The notes beneath the pieces were generated by a model that ran no database searches, was not told the origin of the DNA, and worked only from the letters and a program-made list of their open reading frames with translations. A stretch of DNA of 64,000 bases from Cellulosimicrobium sp. CUA-896 (GTDB lineage Bacteria > Actinomycetota > Actinomycetes > Actinomycetales > Cellulomonadaceae), in contig NZ_MKKH01000005.1 of assembly GCF_001942335.1 (NCBI RefSeq), forward strand, positions 1-64,000, read 5' to 3'. Shown here in pieces: positions 17,872 to 27,022 of the stretch. Each line of letters begins with the position of its first letter. The first letter of the stretch is position 1. The translations under genes and the position numbers were made by a program.

Positions 17872-19359
17872 CTACGCCGTCGGGTGTACCCACGGCAGGT
17901 GCGCGCGCACGACGTACCGTCCGTCCTGGACGCCCGCGTCGAACGTCCCGCCCATGGCCTCGCACCGCTCGCGCATCTCGACGAGGCCCGAGCCGCCGCC
18001 AGGAATCCCCGAGGCGCCGACCGTCGCGCCCGGGTCGCCGAGGACGGGCGCGTCGGCGTACGGGTTGAGTTCCGGCAGCACGGCGTTCCGTACGGTGATG
18101 TCGACGCCGTCACCGGGCCGCGCGCGGACGTCGACGTCGGCTCGCGCACCAGGAGCGTGCTTCATGACGTTGGTCAGCGCCTCCTGCACCACTCGGTACA
18201 CGGCGCGGGTCAGGGCCGCTGGGGCCTCGTCCGCGTCGGCGACGAACACGGTCGCGGTGAGGTCGACACCTCCGGCGCGGGCGTCGTCGAGCAGCGTCGC
18301 CAGGTCGCCGAGTGCGGGCGCCGAGCCGGTGTACTGCTCGGAGCCGGCGCGCAGGGACGCGATGAGCGTGCGCATCTCGTCGAGCGTGCGGTGCGCCGAC
18401 GAGCGCAGGGTGCGGGCGACGTCGACGACGTCCGGGTTGTCCGTCGAGACCTCGTACGCCGACGCCTGCAACGACATGAGCGACAGCTCGTGCGCGACCG
18501 TGTCGTGCATCTCGCGCGCGATGAGCTCGCGCTCCTCCTGCCGCGACACCTCGGTGCGCAGCTCGTCGGCTTGCGAGCTGAGCACCCGCGCGCGCTGGTT
18601 CTCCGCGGCGGCCACCTGCTGCGCGGCGTCGGCCCGGCCGACCGCGCGGCGCAGGAACCCGGCGCCCACGGACGCGGCGACCAGGAGCGCGGTGAGGATC
18701 GCGTAGCCCGCCGGCGTCAGGTACGACGTGCCGGACAGGCCGGTGCTGGTGATCGAGAAGATCACCGCCTCGCCCTCGCGCGCCTCGTCGCGCCAGAACG
18801 ACACCCCGACGGCGAGCGCGGTCGCCGCCGCGCACCCGACGACGACGCGCCACCGCCTCTCCCGGGCGATGACGAACGGCAGGGCGAGCAGCGGCGCGAC
18901 GGCACCGACGGGTGTGAGGACGCCGGCCGCCGCCGTGGAGAGGCACACGACGACCGCGTACCGGTCCCGCCAGACGACGGCCGTCGCCACGCCCGCGAGG
19001 AGCACCCACCACAGGACCGTCCGTGCCAGCTGCGCGCCGGACGGCGTCGGGCCGTACGCGATGGCGTCGAACGTCGAGGCCATCATCCCGACGGTGAACG
19101 TCACGACCACGGCGCCCACGGTGCCCAGTGCGGACCAGACGCGGTGCGGCTGCCCACGCCGCCCCCGACCTTGCCCCGGGAGAGGCGCGTACCCCGCGGG
19201 GGCGAGGTGCGTCGTCGTGCCCCACGGCGCCGCCGGACCGACGGCCGGACCCGGCCATCCCGCGTACGTGACGACCGCCGGTGGATGGGGCGGCGGGTAC
19301 CCGGCGCCACCGTGCGGGGCGCCGGACGGCGTCCCGGGAGGCTGCGGAGGCGGGTACAT
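17872..19359 (-). CDS. Two-component sensor histidine kinase (HisKA_3 type)
   Basis: A 495-residue protein. Residues 1-70 are Pro/Gly/Tyr-rich and cytosolic. Several transmembrane segments follow (roughly 75-240). A coiled linker comes next, and then the dimerisation/phosphoacceptor helix ELIAREMHDTVAHELSLM, where the His is phosphorylated. The ATPase domain has RVVQEALTNVMKHA (N box) and GSGLVEMRERCEAMGG (G box). This is the architecture of LiaS/DesK-type envelope-stress kinases. The sensed signal is unknown. It is divergent from the DUF4352 gene, which may be a target or accessory protein because of the shared promoter region. The start ATG is at 19359-19357. Confidence 0.9.
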   Translation of the reverse strand: MYPPPQPPGTPSGAPHGGAGYPPPHPPAVVTYAGWPGPAVGPAAPWGTTTHLAPAGYAPLPGQGRGRRGQPHRVWSALGTVGAVVVTFTVGMMASTFDAIAYGPTPSGAQLARTVLWWVLLAGVATAVVWRDRYAVVVCLSTAAAGVLTPVGAVAPLLALPFVIARERRWRVVVGCAAATALAVGVSFWRDEAREGEAVIFSITSTGLSGTSYLTPAGYAILTALLVAASVGAGFLRRAVGRADAAQQVAAAENQRARVLSSQADELRTEVSRQEERELIAREMHDTVAHELSLMSLQASAYEVSTDNPDVVDVARTLRSSAHRTLDEMRTLIASLRAGSEQYTGSAPALGDLATLLDDARAGGVDLTATVFVADADEAPAALTRAVYRVVQEALTNVMKHAPGARADVDVRARPGDGVDITVRNAVLPELNPYADAPVLGDPGATVGASGIPGGGSGLVEMRERCEAMGGTFDAGVQDGRYVVRAHLPWVHPTA

Positions 19360-19551
19360 GCGGTGAGCATACGGTCGCGCGCCGACGCCGCGGCCCGCCC
19401 GAGCGGGTGGTCTTCGCGGGCCGGATCTCCACCGATCGGGCGGCGGTGACGAGCCGATCGGGGGATCCGACGGCGGGCGGCCGGCCAGCACGATCGTCGT
19501 CGAGCACAGTCCGCAGCGACGACGACCGACGCCGGTCACCAGGAGGCCACG

Positions 19552-20400
19552 ATGTCCACGCCCAACCAGCACCCGCAGCCCGCCCAGCCCCAGCCGTCCA
19601 CGACGCCGCACCAGACCGGCGCGCCCGGGCAGCCCGGCCCGCACGGCTACCCGCAGTCCGGACAGCCGCCGGCCGGACAGCACCCCGGACAGGCGGACCC
19701 CGGCCAGCCGTACCCCGGGCAGCCCTACCCGCAGGGCTACCCTGCGCAGGGCGCCCAGCCGGGCGTCCCGACGCCGCCCCGCAAGAGCTGGTTCGCGCGC
19801 CACAAGATCCTCACGGGCCTGGGCGTCGTCGTGCTGCTCGCGATCATCGGCGGCGCCCTGGGCGGCGGGGGAGAGGACGAGCCGGCGACGACCGCCGCCG
19901 TCGCCGGCGCCCCCGCGGCGGACGGGCCGTCGGACGGTGCAGCCGACACGGCCGAGCCCGCACCCGAGGCCCCCGCCGAGGAGCCCGCGCCGGAGGAGCC
20001 GGCCGCTCCCGGCATCGGCACGCCGGTGCGCGACGGCAAGTTCGAGTTCACCGTGACGTCGGTGGAGACGGGCGTCGCGACCGTCGGCGACGAGTTCCTC
20101 AACCAGCAGGCGCAGGGCCAGTACGTGCTCGTGCACATGGCGGTGACGAACATCGGCACCGAGGCGCAGATGTTCGACGGGTCGAGCCAGGAGCTCACCG
20201 ACACCGCGGGCCGTACGCACTCCGCCGACACGAGCGCCGCGATCTACCTCGGCGACGCGAACAGCTTCCTCACCGACATCAACCCGGGGAACTCCGTCGA
20301 CGGCACCGTCGTGTTCGACATCCCCGCCGACGCCGTCCCGGCGACGATCGACCTGCACGACTCGATGTTCTCCGGCGGGGTCGAGGTCGCGCTGGGCTGA
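19552..20400 (+). CDS. Membrane-anchored DUF4352 domain protein
   Basis: A 282-residue protein. Residues 1-75 are Pro/Gln/Gly-rich (repeats of GQPYPGQ type) and precede one transmembrane helix (HKILTGLGVVVLLAIIGGAL). An Ala/Pro/Glu-rich linker then leads to the outside. Residues 160-282 form an immunoglobulin-like DUF4352 domain (FEFTVTSVETGVATVGDEF, YVLVHMAVTNIGTEAQMF). Such proteins are extracytoplasmic and often associated with envelope-stress systems. The ATG follows CCAGGAGG. Divergence from the histidine kinase gene suggests shared regulation, but no direct evidence exists. Confidence 0.8.
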   Translation: MSTPNQHPQPAQPQPSTTPHQTGAPGQPGPHGYPQSGQPPAGQHPGQADPGQPYPGQPYPQGYPAQGAQPGVPTPPRKSWFARHKILTGLGVVVLLAIIGGALGGGGEDEPATTAAVAGAPAADGPSDGAADTAEPAPEAPAEEPAPEEPAAPGIGTPVRDGKFEFTVTSVETGVATVGDEFLNQQAQGQYVLVHMAVTNIGTEAQMFDGSSQELTDTAGRTHSADTSAAIYLGDANSFLTDINPGNSVDGTVVFDIPADAVPATIDLHDSMFSGGVEVALG

Positions 20401-20435
20401 GCGCGGGCAGGACGGCCCGCGAGCGCGCCGGGGGA

Positions 20436-21263
20436 TCAGCCTTCGCCGAAACCCCGGTGCGCCTCGTGCGCCGCTGACACGGCGTCCTCGCGCAGCACGT
20501 CCGGGTCGGTGTCGTCGCCGTCGAGCGTGCGCTGTTCGGCATAGGTCGTCGGCCCGTCGCCGCTCGGATCCGCGTAGAGGTCGAGAGCCGCCAGGAAGAC
20601 GGCGCCGTAGTCGTCGAGTCCGGTGCTCGGGACCGCCCTGCGTGCCGCCCGGCCCGCCGCCGCTGCGTCGCCCTCGAGGTTGTGCAGCAGGACGAAGGCG
20701 AAGTCGTAGAAGTCTTTGCGCAGGCCGCGCTGGATCACGGCGGCGGCCTTGGCCAGCAGGTAGCCGCCGAGGCCGGCGAACCGGACCTGAGCGGTTCGGG
20801 CTAGGTGCGGGTCCTCGGACAGGGTCACCGCGCGCACGGTCGTGTCGTAGAGGGCGGGGCGTGGTCCGCGGACGTTCATCGCCGTCGCGGAGGCGCAGCC
20901 GGGCAGGACGATCTGCTGGGACGGACTGTCAGGGGTGTCGCACAGCAGCTCGAGCTTGACCGGTACGCCGTCGACGTCGATCCACCAGCGCCAGGTCTCG
21001 TCGCCTCGTGTCGTGAACCCGGCGGCGCGCAGGGCAATCTCGAGCCACGAGAGGTCGAGATCGTCGCGGTCATAGACGAACCCGACCTCGACGAGCACGT
21101 CGACGTCCGTCGTGCCCTGGTGGGGCGCCGACGTGGCGCGCGTGAGGTGATCGGGGTTGAGCCCTCCGACGACCGTGATGTCGTGGGCATGCGCACCGAG
21201 CTCGACGGCGAACAGGCCGAGCGCGCGCTCGGCGTAGCGGCGCGTCGTGGGCGTGCGGTCCAT
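20436..21263 (-). CDS. abiEii: AbiEii-type nucleotidyltransferase toxin
   Basis: A 275-residue protein with the nucleotidyltransferase signature VVGGLNPDHL and, about 25 residues later, TTDVDVLVEVGF (GG...DxD). This is characteristic of AbiEii toxins, which transfer nucleotides to RNA targets such as tRNA acceptor stems. The Lys/Asp region KAAAVIQRGLRKDFYDFAFV is also typical. It is the second gene of a pair. Its ATG overlaps the stop codon of the upstream AbiEi gene in an ATGA junction, giving translational coupling. In the family the toxin halts growth to block phage spread. The phage range cannot be predicted. Confidence 0.8.
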   Translation of the reverse strand: MDRTPTTRRYAERALGLFAVELGAHAHDITVVGGLNPDHLTRATSAPHQGTTDVDVLVEVGFVYDRDDLDLSWLEIALRAAGFTTRGDETWRWWIDVDGVPVKLELLCDTPDSPSQQIVLPGCASATAMNVRGPRPALYDTTVRAVTLSEDPHLARTAQVRFAGLGGYLLAKAAAVIQRGLRKDFYDFAFVLLHNLEGDAAAAGRAARRAVPSTGLDDYGAVFLAALDLYADPSGDGPTTYAEQRTLDGDDTDPDVLREDAVSAAHEAHRGFGEG

Positions 21264-22396
21264 CAGAACCCGATCCGGGTCTGCCGGAGGTGCTCGGCGG
21301 CGTCGGGGCCCCGTGCGCCCATCCGCAGCAGGTCGCCGTAGAGGCGGATCGCGCTCGCCCACCGTACGGGTGCCGGGGACGACGTGCTCTGCTCCTCGCC
21401 GACCGGCACGTCGAGCTCCGCACCGCGCAGCACGAGCTCGTCCGCTCGGAGGATCTCGAGCCGAGCACCACGGTCGACGCGTCGGAGCCCGGCAGCGGTC
21501 AGCACGCGATCGAGCGCCGCGCCGTCGTCGAACAGCCTGGGCGCGAGGTAGACGCTGAGAAGCGGGACGCTCGTCAGGAACGGTGCAGTGTGCTGGAGGG
21601 CGAGCCACCCGGTGAGCGCCCAGTCGTCGGTACGCAGTTGCGGCGCGAGGCGGTCGCGGACGAAGCGGTCCGGGTCGTCGACGACCGCGTGCACACCGAT
21701 CCGAGAAGGAACCTGCTCGGCGTGCCACGACGCCCACGAGCTGAGCATCGTCGAAGGATCGGAGAGCGTGCGAGCGGCGCGCGGGCCACGCGACGCACCG
21801 GACTTGCTCGTCCAGCCCTCGGCGTCGAAGCCCTGTAGCGCCCGCGAGGCCAGCGCGGTCGACACGCCCGCATCAGCCGCCAGCCTCGTCACCGACGGCA
21901 GCGGCTCGGCGTGCGCGTCGGGCAAGCGCGCTGCGCGCACGAGGACGGTCTCCGCGACGGCCGCGGTGCCGGGAGCCCAGCGTGAGCTGCGCGGGAGCGG
22001 CCGCAAGTTCTCGGTCGGGGACCGCTCGCGGTCGATGACGATGGCGATCCCGGGTTCGGCGTGCACCGAGGCGCGGCCGGTCTCGTCCACCCAGCTGACA
22101 CCCCGTTCCTCGAGAACGGCGACTGCTCCCGGTGACATGTGGCGCGCGACGACGAGCGGGGTGGAGGTGGAAGGCAGGATGTCTGCCATGCGCGCCGACC
22201 GCAGCGCCGCGTCGATGTCGGCCGGGAATCCCTCGCCGGCCCAGACGACCGAGAACTTCGCCCCCGCGTCCTTCATGACGAGATCGATGAGCGGAGCGTC
22301 CGGCGCGACGTCGAGCCGCGCGTCGTCCCAGCGGCGTATGGCGTCTGACAACACCGCTTCCACGGCGGTGAGCGCACGGTTTTCTACCGCTCTCAT
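21263..22396 (-). CDS. abiEi: AbiEi-like antitoxin / transcriptional repressor
   Basis: A 377-residue protein (380 if the GTG at 22405 is used). It contains a winged-helix segment (SVTRLAADAGVSTALASRAL, about residues 165-195) and a long C-terminal domain that ends in DLLRMGARGPDAAEHL. In type IV toxin-antitoxin systems AbiEi is a DNA-binding antitoxin that represses its own operon. The start ATG at 22396-22394 lies one base beside a perfect palindrome, so the repressor would cover the start region. The gene order antitoxin-toxin and the ATGA overlap match known AbiE operons. The AbiEi assignment rests on context as much as on sequence, because this family diverges strongly. Confidence 0.7.
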   Translation of the reverse strand: MRAVENRALTAVEAVLSDAIRRWDDARLDVAPDAPLIDLVMKDAGAKFSVVWAGEGFPADIDAALRSARMADILPSTSTPLVVARHMSPGAVAVLEERGVSWVDETGRASVHAEPGIAIVIDRERSPTENLRPLPRSSRWAPGTAAVAETVLVRAARLPDAHAEPLPSVTRLAADAGVSTALASRALQGFDAEGWTSKSGASRGPRAARTLSDPSTMLSSWASWHAEQVPSRIGVHAVVDDPDRFVRDRLAPQLRTDDWALTGWLALQHTAPFLTSVPLLSVYLAPRLFDDGAALDRVLTAAGLRRVDRGARLEILRADELVLRGAELDVPVGEEQSTSSPAPVRWASAIRLYGDLLRMGARGPDAAEHLRQTRIGF

Positions 22397-22440
22397 GTTT
22401 TCCACTGTACCAGTGGAAAACGGTCTCGTCTGAGAAAACC
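22379..22440. promoter_or_regulatory. Nested palindromic operator of the AbiE operon
   Basis: The inner perfect 11-bp inverted repeat gttttccactg (22397-22407) / cagtggaaaac (22411-22421) has a 3-nt spacer. It is enclosed by an outer 8-bp repeat ggttttct (22379-22386) / agaaaacc (22433-22440). Both pairs are centred on the same point (22409). The site is AT-rich against the background and overlaps the antitoxin start, as expected for autorepression. Confidence 0.65.
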
Positions 22441-22507
22441 ATGCGCCGAGTCACCGCAGTGCACCCGCTGGGTGCGACGCCTCGCTTCTCTCCGCGAGGA
22501 TGACCCG

Positions 22508-23088
22508 GTGCCGCCCGCCCCGCCCTACCCGCGCCCGACGCCGTCCGATCTCGCCGCCGCGCGCGACCGGGAGATCGACGACTGGCTGCGCCCGGGCCTC
22601 GACGTGCTGTTCTGCGGCATCAACCCGGGCCTGTACTCGGCGGCGGTCGGGCGGCCGTTCGCCAACCCGGGGACGCGGTACTGGAAGGCGATGCACGAGG
22701 CGGGCTTCACCGACCGGGTGCTCGGGCCGTGGGAGCGCGACGCGTTCCTCGACGCGGGCCTCGGCATGACGAACGTCGTGCGGCGCGCGACCGCCCGCGC
22801 GGACGAGCTCGCGCCGGAGGAGATCGTCGACGGCGGTCGGCGGCTCATCGAGACGGCGCGCGAGTGGGAGCCTCGCTGGGTCGCGGTGCTCGGCCTCGGG
22901 GCGTACCGGACGGCGTTCGGCGACCGTCGCGCGACGCAGGCCTGCAGGAGCGCCGGATCGGCCCGGCGCGCGTGTGGCTGCTGCCCAACCCGAGCGGCCT
23001 CAACGCGCACCACACCGTCGCGACGCTCGGCCAGGCGTACGCGGAGCTGCGCGTCGCCGCGGGGCTGCCCGACCGCCGTCGGCCCTGA
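22508..23088 (+). CDS. mug: Mismatch-specific uracil/thymine DNA glycosylase, frameshifted
   Basis: A protein of about 193 residues, starting at a GTG preceded by GAGGA. The N-terminal active-site block LDVLFCGINPGLYSA matches Mug/TDG glycosylases, and the C-terminal intercalation motif is NPSGLNAHH. A missing G near 22942 separates the halves: the first frame reaches FGDRRATQ and the second resumes LQERRIGPARVWLLPNPS, so the product is complete when joined. The enzyme removes uracil or ethenocytosine opposite guanine as the first step of base-excision repair in the cytosol. It stands alone, divergent from the AbiE operon. Confidence 0.85.
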
Positions 23089-23260
23089 CGCGCGATCCGG
23101 CGCCGCGACCCTGCCGACCCCCGGTCTCGTTCCCCTGCGCAGGCGGGGTGTTCGGTTCTGCGGGGAACCGTTGACTTGTGTGCGGCCTGCCGGGAGACTC
23201 AAGTGCCCCGAGTCGACGTCGACCCGGGTCCTGCCGCCTCACCGTCGAGGAGACATCCCG

Positions 23261-25423
23261 ATGAAACCCTTCCTGTCTCGCGCACGCGCGCGTGCCACCG
23301 CTGTCACGGGCGCGCTGCTCGCGCTCGGCCTGACCGTCACCGGCGCCGCGACCGCGAGCGCCGCACCGGCTGCCGCGGAACCCGCGCCGCCGGTGATCGA
23401 GCCCGTCGTCGACGCCAACTTCCCCGACCCGGACGTCCTGCTCGTCGACGGCGTCTACCACGCGTACGCGACGAACAACGCGGGCCAGAACGTGCAGCAC
23501 CGCACGTCGACGGACCTCGTCACGTGGAGCGAGCCGACCGACGTCGCGCCGGACCTGGGTGCCTGGGTGAGCGAGGCCTGCTCCTTCTCGCCGGGCGGCG
23601 CCACCGACCGGTGCGTGTGGGCGCCGGAGGTCGCCGCGGTCGAGGGCGGCTACGCCCTGTACTACACGGCGCGCGACGCGACGTCGCCGCGCCAGTGCAT
23701 CGGCCTCTCCCTGTCCGAGTCGCCGGACGGTCCGTTCGTGCCCGTCGGCGACGACCCGTTCGTCTGCCCCAACGGCGAGGACGGCACGGAGGACCTCGGC
23801 GGCGCGATCGACGCCGGCACGTTCCACGACGGCGAGCAGCTGTGGCTGCTGTGGAAGGCCGACGGGAACTGCTGCGCCGGCAAGGCCGCGATCCTCTTCG
23901 CGCAGCCGCTGTCGGCGGACGGCACGGAGCTCACCGGCCCGCCCACCGAGCTGATCCGCGTCGACCGCCCGAACGAGGGCATCGTCGTCGAGGCGCCGAC
24001 CATGGTCGAGCGCGACGGCACCTACTACCTCTTCTACTCCGCGAACGACTTCTACGGCGGGAGCTACCGGACGGCGCACGCGACGTCCGACAGCGTCCTC
24101 GGCCCGTGGACCAAGGCGACCACCGAGCTCGTGACGAGCGACCGCTTCGCCGGCGACGTGCGCGGCCCCGGCGGCCAGGACGTCGTCGTGCGCCCGGACG
24201 GCACCACCGCGATCGTCTTCCACGGCTGGAACGAGCGCTTCACCTACCGCGCCATGTACGTCAGCGAGCTCGAGTGGTCCGCCGAGGGCGTTCCGTCCGT
24301 CGCGGCCGCGTCGGACCGCTACCAGGCCGAGGACGGCGTCGTCGAGAACGCGCGCGTCGTGCAGGACGGCAGCGCGTCGGGCGGCGCGAAGGTCGGCGGC
24401 ATGGACTTCGCCGACAGCTCCGTGACGGTGGAGGTCTGGGCTGAGGAGGCCGGGCCGGCGCTGCTCGGCATCCGGTACGCGAACGGGTCGGTGGACGACG
24501 GCGAGAGGGTCCCCTCGACCAGCACGCTGGCCGTGAACGGGCAGGACGCGGGCGTCGTGACGTTCGCGCACACCACGTGGGGCAACTGGCAGACGGCCGA
24601 GCAGCTCGTCGACCTCGCCGCCGGGTGGAACACCGTCACGCTGACGCGCGGCACGTTCTTCGCGGAGATCGACGCGTTCGACGTCTTCCCGACGGTGCGC
24701 GAGCCGCAGAACGTCGTGCCGCCGGTGGTCCCCGCGGACGCCCAGCGCTACGAGTTCGAGGACGGCGTGATCGTGCGTGGGTCGGTCGGCTCCGCTCCGG
24801 GTGCCTCGGGCGGGGAGAAGGTCGGCGGCCTGGACTTCGACGACAGCTCCGTGACGATCGCGATGGAGATCGAGGCCGAGAAGGCCGGCCCGTACACGCT
24901 CGCGATCCGGTTCGCGAACGGCTCCGAGCGCGGCGGCTACACGCTCGAGTCGAGCGACCGTGTCACCGTCAACGGCGAGGACGCCGGCGTCGTGACGTTC
25001 CCGCACACGACCTGGGGCAACTGGCAGAGCGTGGCGCACGAGGTCCAGCTCGCCGAGGGCACGAACACCGTGACCCTCACGCGCCAGACCTGGTACACCG
25101 AGCTCGACGCGGTCGACGTCTACCCGTCCGAGCAGACGCCGGCCGAGCCCGAGATCACCGTGCAGGCCCAGACGCGGTGCCTCGCCGGCACCCCGTACGT
25201 CGCCGTGCGCGCGACGAACGACGGCGACGCGACGGTCGGCATCATGCTGTCCACGCCGCACGGGGAGAAGGCGCTCACCGCTGTCGACCCCGGCCGCAAC
25301 GCCTACCAGTCGTTCAAGGTCCGCGGGCCGCTCGAGGCCGGCGAGGCCACGGTGACCGTGACGACCGCGGACGGCACGACGTCGGAGATCACCGCCGCGT
25401 ACGGCGCGCTGTCGTGCGGCTGA
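23261..25423 (+). CDS. Exported family 43 glycoside hydrolase with two CBM35-like modules and a shared C-terminal domain
   Basis: A 720-residue protein. The signal peptide occupies residues 1-38. Residues 45-345 form a GH43 five-blade propeller. The catalytic base Asp lies in DANFPDPDVL and the acid Glu in VVEAPTMVERDGTYYLFY. Two carbohydrate-binding modules follow (about 350-480 and 500-630), opening with YQAEDGVVENA and YEFEDGVIVRG. The last 89 residues (nt 25154-25420) begin with RCLAGTPYVAVRATN and end in Cys-Gly. They recur at the ends of two other exported enzymes here. GH43 enzymes cut arabinan or xylan side chains; the exact substrate is not resolved. A strong hairpin follows the gene. 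Confidence 0.9.
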   Translation: MKPFLSRARARATAVTGALLALGLTVTGAATASAAPAAAEPAPPVIEPVVDANFPDPDVLLVDGVYHAYATNNAGQNVQHRTSTDLVTWSEPTDVAPDLGAWVSEACSFSPGGATDRCVWAPEVAAVEGGYALYYTARDATSPRQCIGLSLSESPDGPFVPVGDDPFVCPNGEDGTEDLGGAIDAGTFHDGEQLWLLWKADGNCCAGKAAILFAQPLSADGTELTGPPTELIRVDRPNEGIVVEAPTMVERDGTYYLFYSANDFYGGSYRTAHATSDSVLGPWTKATTELVTSDRFAGDVRGPGGQDVVVRPDGTTAIVFHGWNERFTYRAMYVSELEWSAEGVPSVAAASDRYQAEDGVVENARVVQDGSASGGAKVGGMDFADSSVTVEVWAEEAGPALLGIRYANGSVDDGERVPSTSTLAVNGQDAGVVTFAHTTWGNWQTAEQLVDLAAGWNTVTLTRGTFFAEIDAFDVFPTVREPQNVVPPVVPADAQRYEFEDGVIVRGSVGSAPGASGGEKVGGLDFDDSSVTIAMEIEAEKAGPYTLAIRFANGSERGGYTLESSDRVTVNGEDAGVVTFPHTTWGNWQSVAHEVQLAEGTNTVTLTRQTWYTELDAVDVYPSEQTPAEPEITVQAQTRCLAGTPYVAVRATNDGDATVGIMLSTPHGEKALTAVDPGRNAYQSFKVRGPLEAGEATVTVTTADGTTSEITAAYGALSCG
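25154..25420 (+). repeat. Shared C-terminal module, copy 1 (GH43)
   Basis: This segment encodes 89 residues with the pattern RCLxGxxYVAVRATN, STPHGEK, DPGRNAYQSF, EAGEATVTV and terminal SCG. Equivalent segments end the metallophosphatase (38313-38573) and the M28 peptidase (50369-50641). The two cysteines, near the beginning and at the penultimate residue, are conserved in all three and probably form a disulfide. Confidence 0.8.
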
Positions 25424-25512
25424 GCCGGCGGTGCCGGCGGATCGTGGTGAGCCGGTGGTGCTGAGCCTGCTCGCTGCGCCGCCGCGCACGAGCTGCGGCT
25501 GACCGGAGGCTC

Positions 25513-25550
25513 GGAGGCCGTCGTCCACAGGGGTGTGGACGACGGCCTCC
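25513..25550 (+). terminator. Perfect 17-bp stem-loop after the GH43 gene
   Basis: The arms 25513-25529 and 25534-25550 are exactly complementary with a GGGG loop. It is 90 bp past the stop codon. This is the strongest terminator-like hairpin in the window. Confidence 0.7.
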
Positions 25551-25583
25551 GTCGTGCCGTCGCTGGCCCTACGTTCCCGTGGC

Positions 25584-25946
25584 GTGCACATCCTCCTCGC
25601 GATCCCGGTCGCGGCCGTCGGGCTCTGGCACCTCCTCGCGCCGCGCGCGACGCCCCTCTTCGACCGGATCCCCCAGCTCGACCGGCGCGCGGAGGCGAGA
25701 CCGACCGACCGCGACGCCGGGACGGTGCGGATCTACGGCGCGCTCGTGCTGGTCCTCGCGGTGGCGCTCGCCTGGGCGCTGACCTTCCTGCGCCCCGTGA
25801 GCGCGGTCGGCCCGCCGTCCGACGAGCCGGGCCACAGCACGGTCGTGCCCCTCAGGCGCCCGTACGACCTCGACCGCCCGTCGAGGGTCGACCTGCCCGG
25901 GGACGGGCCGGTACGCCTACGCGTTCCAGGTCTCGGGCGACGGTGA
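25584..25946 (+). CDS. Small membrane protein of unknown function
   Basis: From the GTG at 25584 it encodes about 120 residues. A first hydrophobic segment ([18 protein letters not shown]) and a second ([20 protein letters not shown]) flank a short charged loop with [12 protein letters not shown]. The tail after TFLRPVS is Arg/Pro-rich and overlaps the RNase Z-like gene on the other strand by 95 bases. A single missing base near 25798 would create a TGA right after the second helix, so the true protein may end there at about 72 residues. No family was recognised. Confidence 0.5.
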   Translation: MHILLAIPVAAVGLWHLLAPRATPLFDRIPQLDRRAEARPTDRDAGTVRIYGALVLVLAVALAWALTFLRPVSAVGPPSDEPGHSTVVPLRRPYDLDRPSRVDLPGDGPVRLRVPGLGRR

Positions 25947-26829
25947 GCTCGCCGTGGAACACCGTGCGCGCCTCGCGCTCGAACTCTGCCGGGTCGGTGT
26001 ACCGCTGCGAGAAGTGCGTCAGCACGAGGTGGCGCACGCCGGCCTCGGCGGCGACCTTCGCCGCCTGGTAGGCGGTGAGGTGGCCCCAGCGCTCGGCCTG
26101 GTCGAGGTCGCGGTCGAGGAACGTCGACTCGATGACGAGCAGGTCGACGCCGTCGGCCAGCTCGCGTACCGCGTCGCACAGGCGCGAGTCCATGACGAAC
26201 GCGAACGACTGCCCCGGGCGTGGCTCGCTGACCTCGTCGACGGTGACGGTGCGGCCGGCGTCCGTGGTGACGACGCCGTCACGCTGCAGCTGCCCGACGA
26301 CCGGGCCCGCGAGGCCGTGTTCGGCGAGGAGGTCGGGGTGCATGCGGCGGCCGTCGGGCTCGTCGAGCCGGTAGCCGACGGCGTCGATCGTGTGGTCGAG
26401 GCGTCGCGCGTGGAGCGTGAAGCCCGGGTGCGGCCGTTCGGAGGCTGCGGGAACCGGTCCGTCGCCGTCGAGCGGCTGCAGCTCGATCGCACCCTGGCGC
26501 CGGTACGCCGACGCGTCGAGCAGGTGCTCCACCCACCGCTGACCCGACGCCGGGTACGACACCGGGATCGTGTGCGGCACCGCGTCTCCGCTGATGCGCT
26601 GCGCGACACCCGCGAGGCCCAGGCTGTGGTCGCCGTGCAGGTGCGTGATCGCGATGCGCGTCAGGTCCGTCGCCGACACCCCGGCGAGCGTCATCTGCCG
26701 CTGCGTGCCCTCGCCCGGGTCGAACAGGATCGCCTCGTCGTCCCAGAACAGGACGTACCCGTTGTGGTTGCGCGTGCGCGTCGGCACCATGCTGGCCGTC
26801 CCCAGGGCCACGAGCTCACGGCGCGACAT
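25852..26829 (-). CDS. RNase Z-like metallo-beta-lactamase-fold hydrolase
   Basis: A protein of about 325 residues starting at the ATG 26829-26827. The metal-binding signature is [15 protein letters not shown] near residue 65. Further His/Asp ligands are in FVMDSRLCD and [10 protein letters not shown], which matches tRNase Z enzymes (tRNA 3-prime maturation in the cytosol). The flexible-arm segment expected in long-chain members is not evident. The C-terminus beyond [12 protein letters not shown] looks unusually long and Arg/Gly-rich. It overlaps a convergent gene, so a frame error near 25900 is possible. The upstream region to the lipoprotein gene is about 190 bp and divergent. Confidence 0.8.
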   Translation of the reverse strand: MSRRELVALGTASMVPTRTRNHNGYVLFWDDEAILFDPGEGTQRQMTLAGVSATDLTRIAITHLHGDHSLGLAGVAQRISGDAVPHTIPVSYPASGQRWVEHLLDASAYRRQGAIELQPLDGDGPVPAASERPHPGFTLHARRLDHTIDAVGYRLDEPDGRRMHPDLLAEHGLAGPVVGQLQRDGVVTTDAGRTVTVDEVSEPRPGQSFAFVMDSRLCDAVRELADGVDLLVIESTFLDRDLDQAERWGHLTAYQAAKVAAEAGVRHLVLTHFSQRYTDPAEFEREARTVFHGELTVARDLERVGVPARPRAGRPSTGGRGRTGA

Positions 26830-27022
26830 GCCGACAGACTGCCACGCGCCCGGTTGTCCACAGAGCCTGTGGTCCACAGAAGGTGGACTCGCGGTACCGT
26901 CCGCCGCGCCGATTCGCTAGGTTCTGGGGCAGTTCGCGCGGTCCGCCGGTCCGCGGCGCGCGCAGCCCGGCGAGCCGCGGCTCGTCGGGGCAGTCCAGTG
27001 GTCGTTCGTCAGCAGGAGAGAG

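Noticed and set aside
19360..20358. N-terminal extension of the histidine kinase across the DUF4352 gene
   Set aside because: The open frame continues antisense to a well-supported gene. The ATG at 19359 gives a complete kinase.
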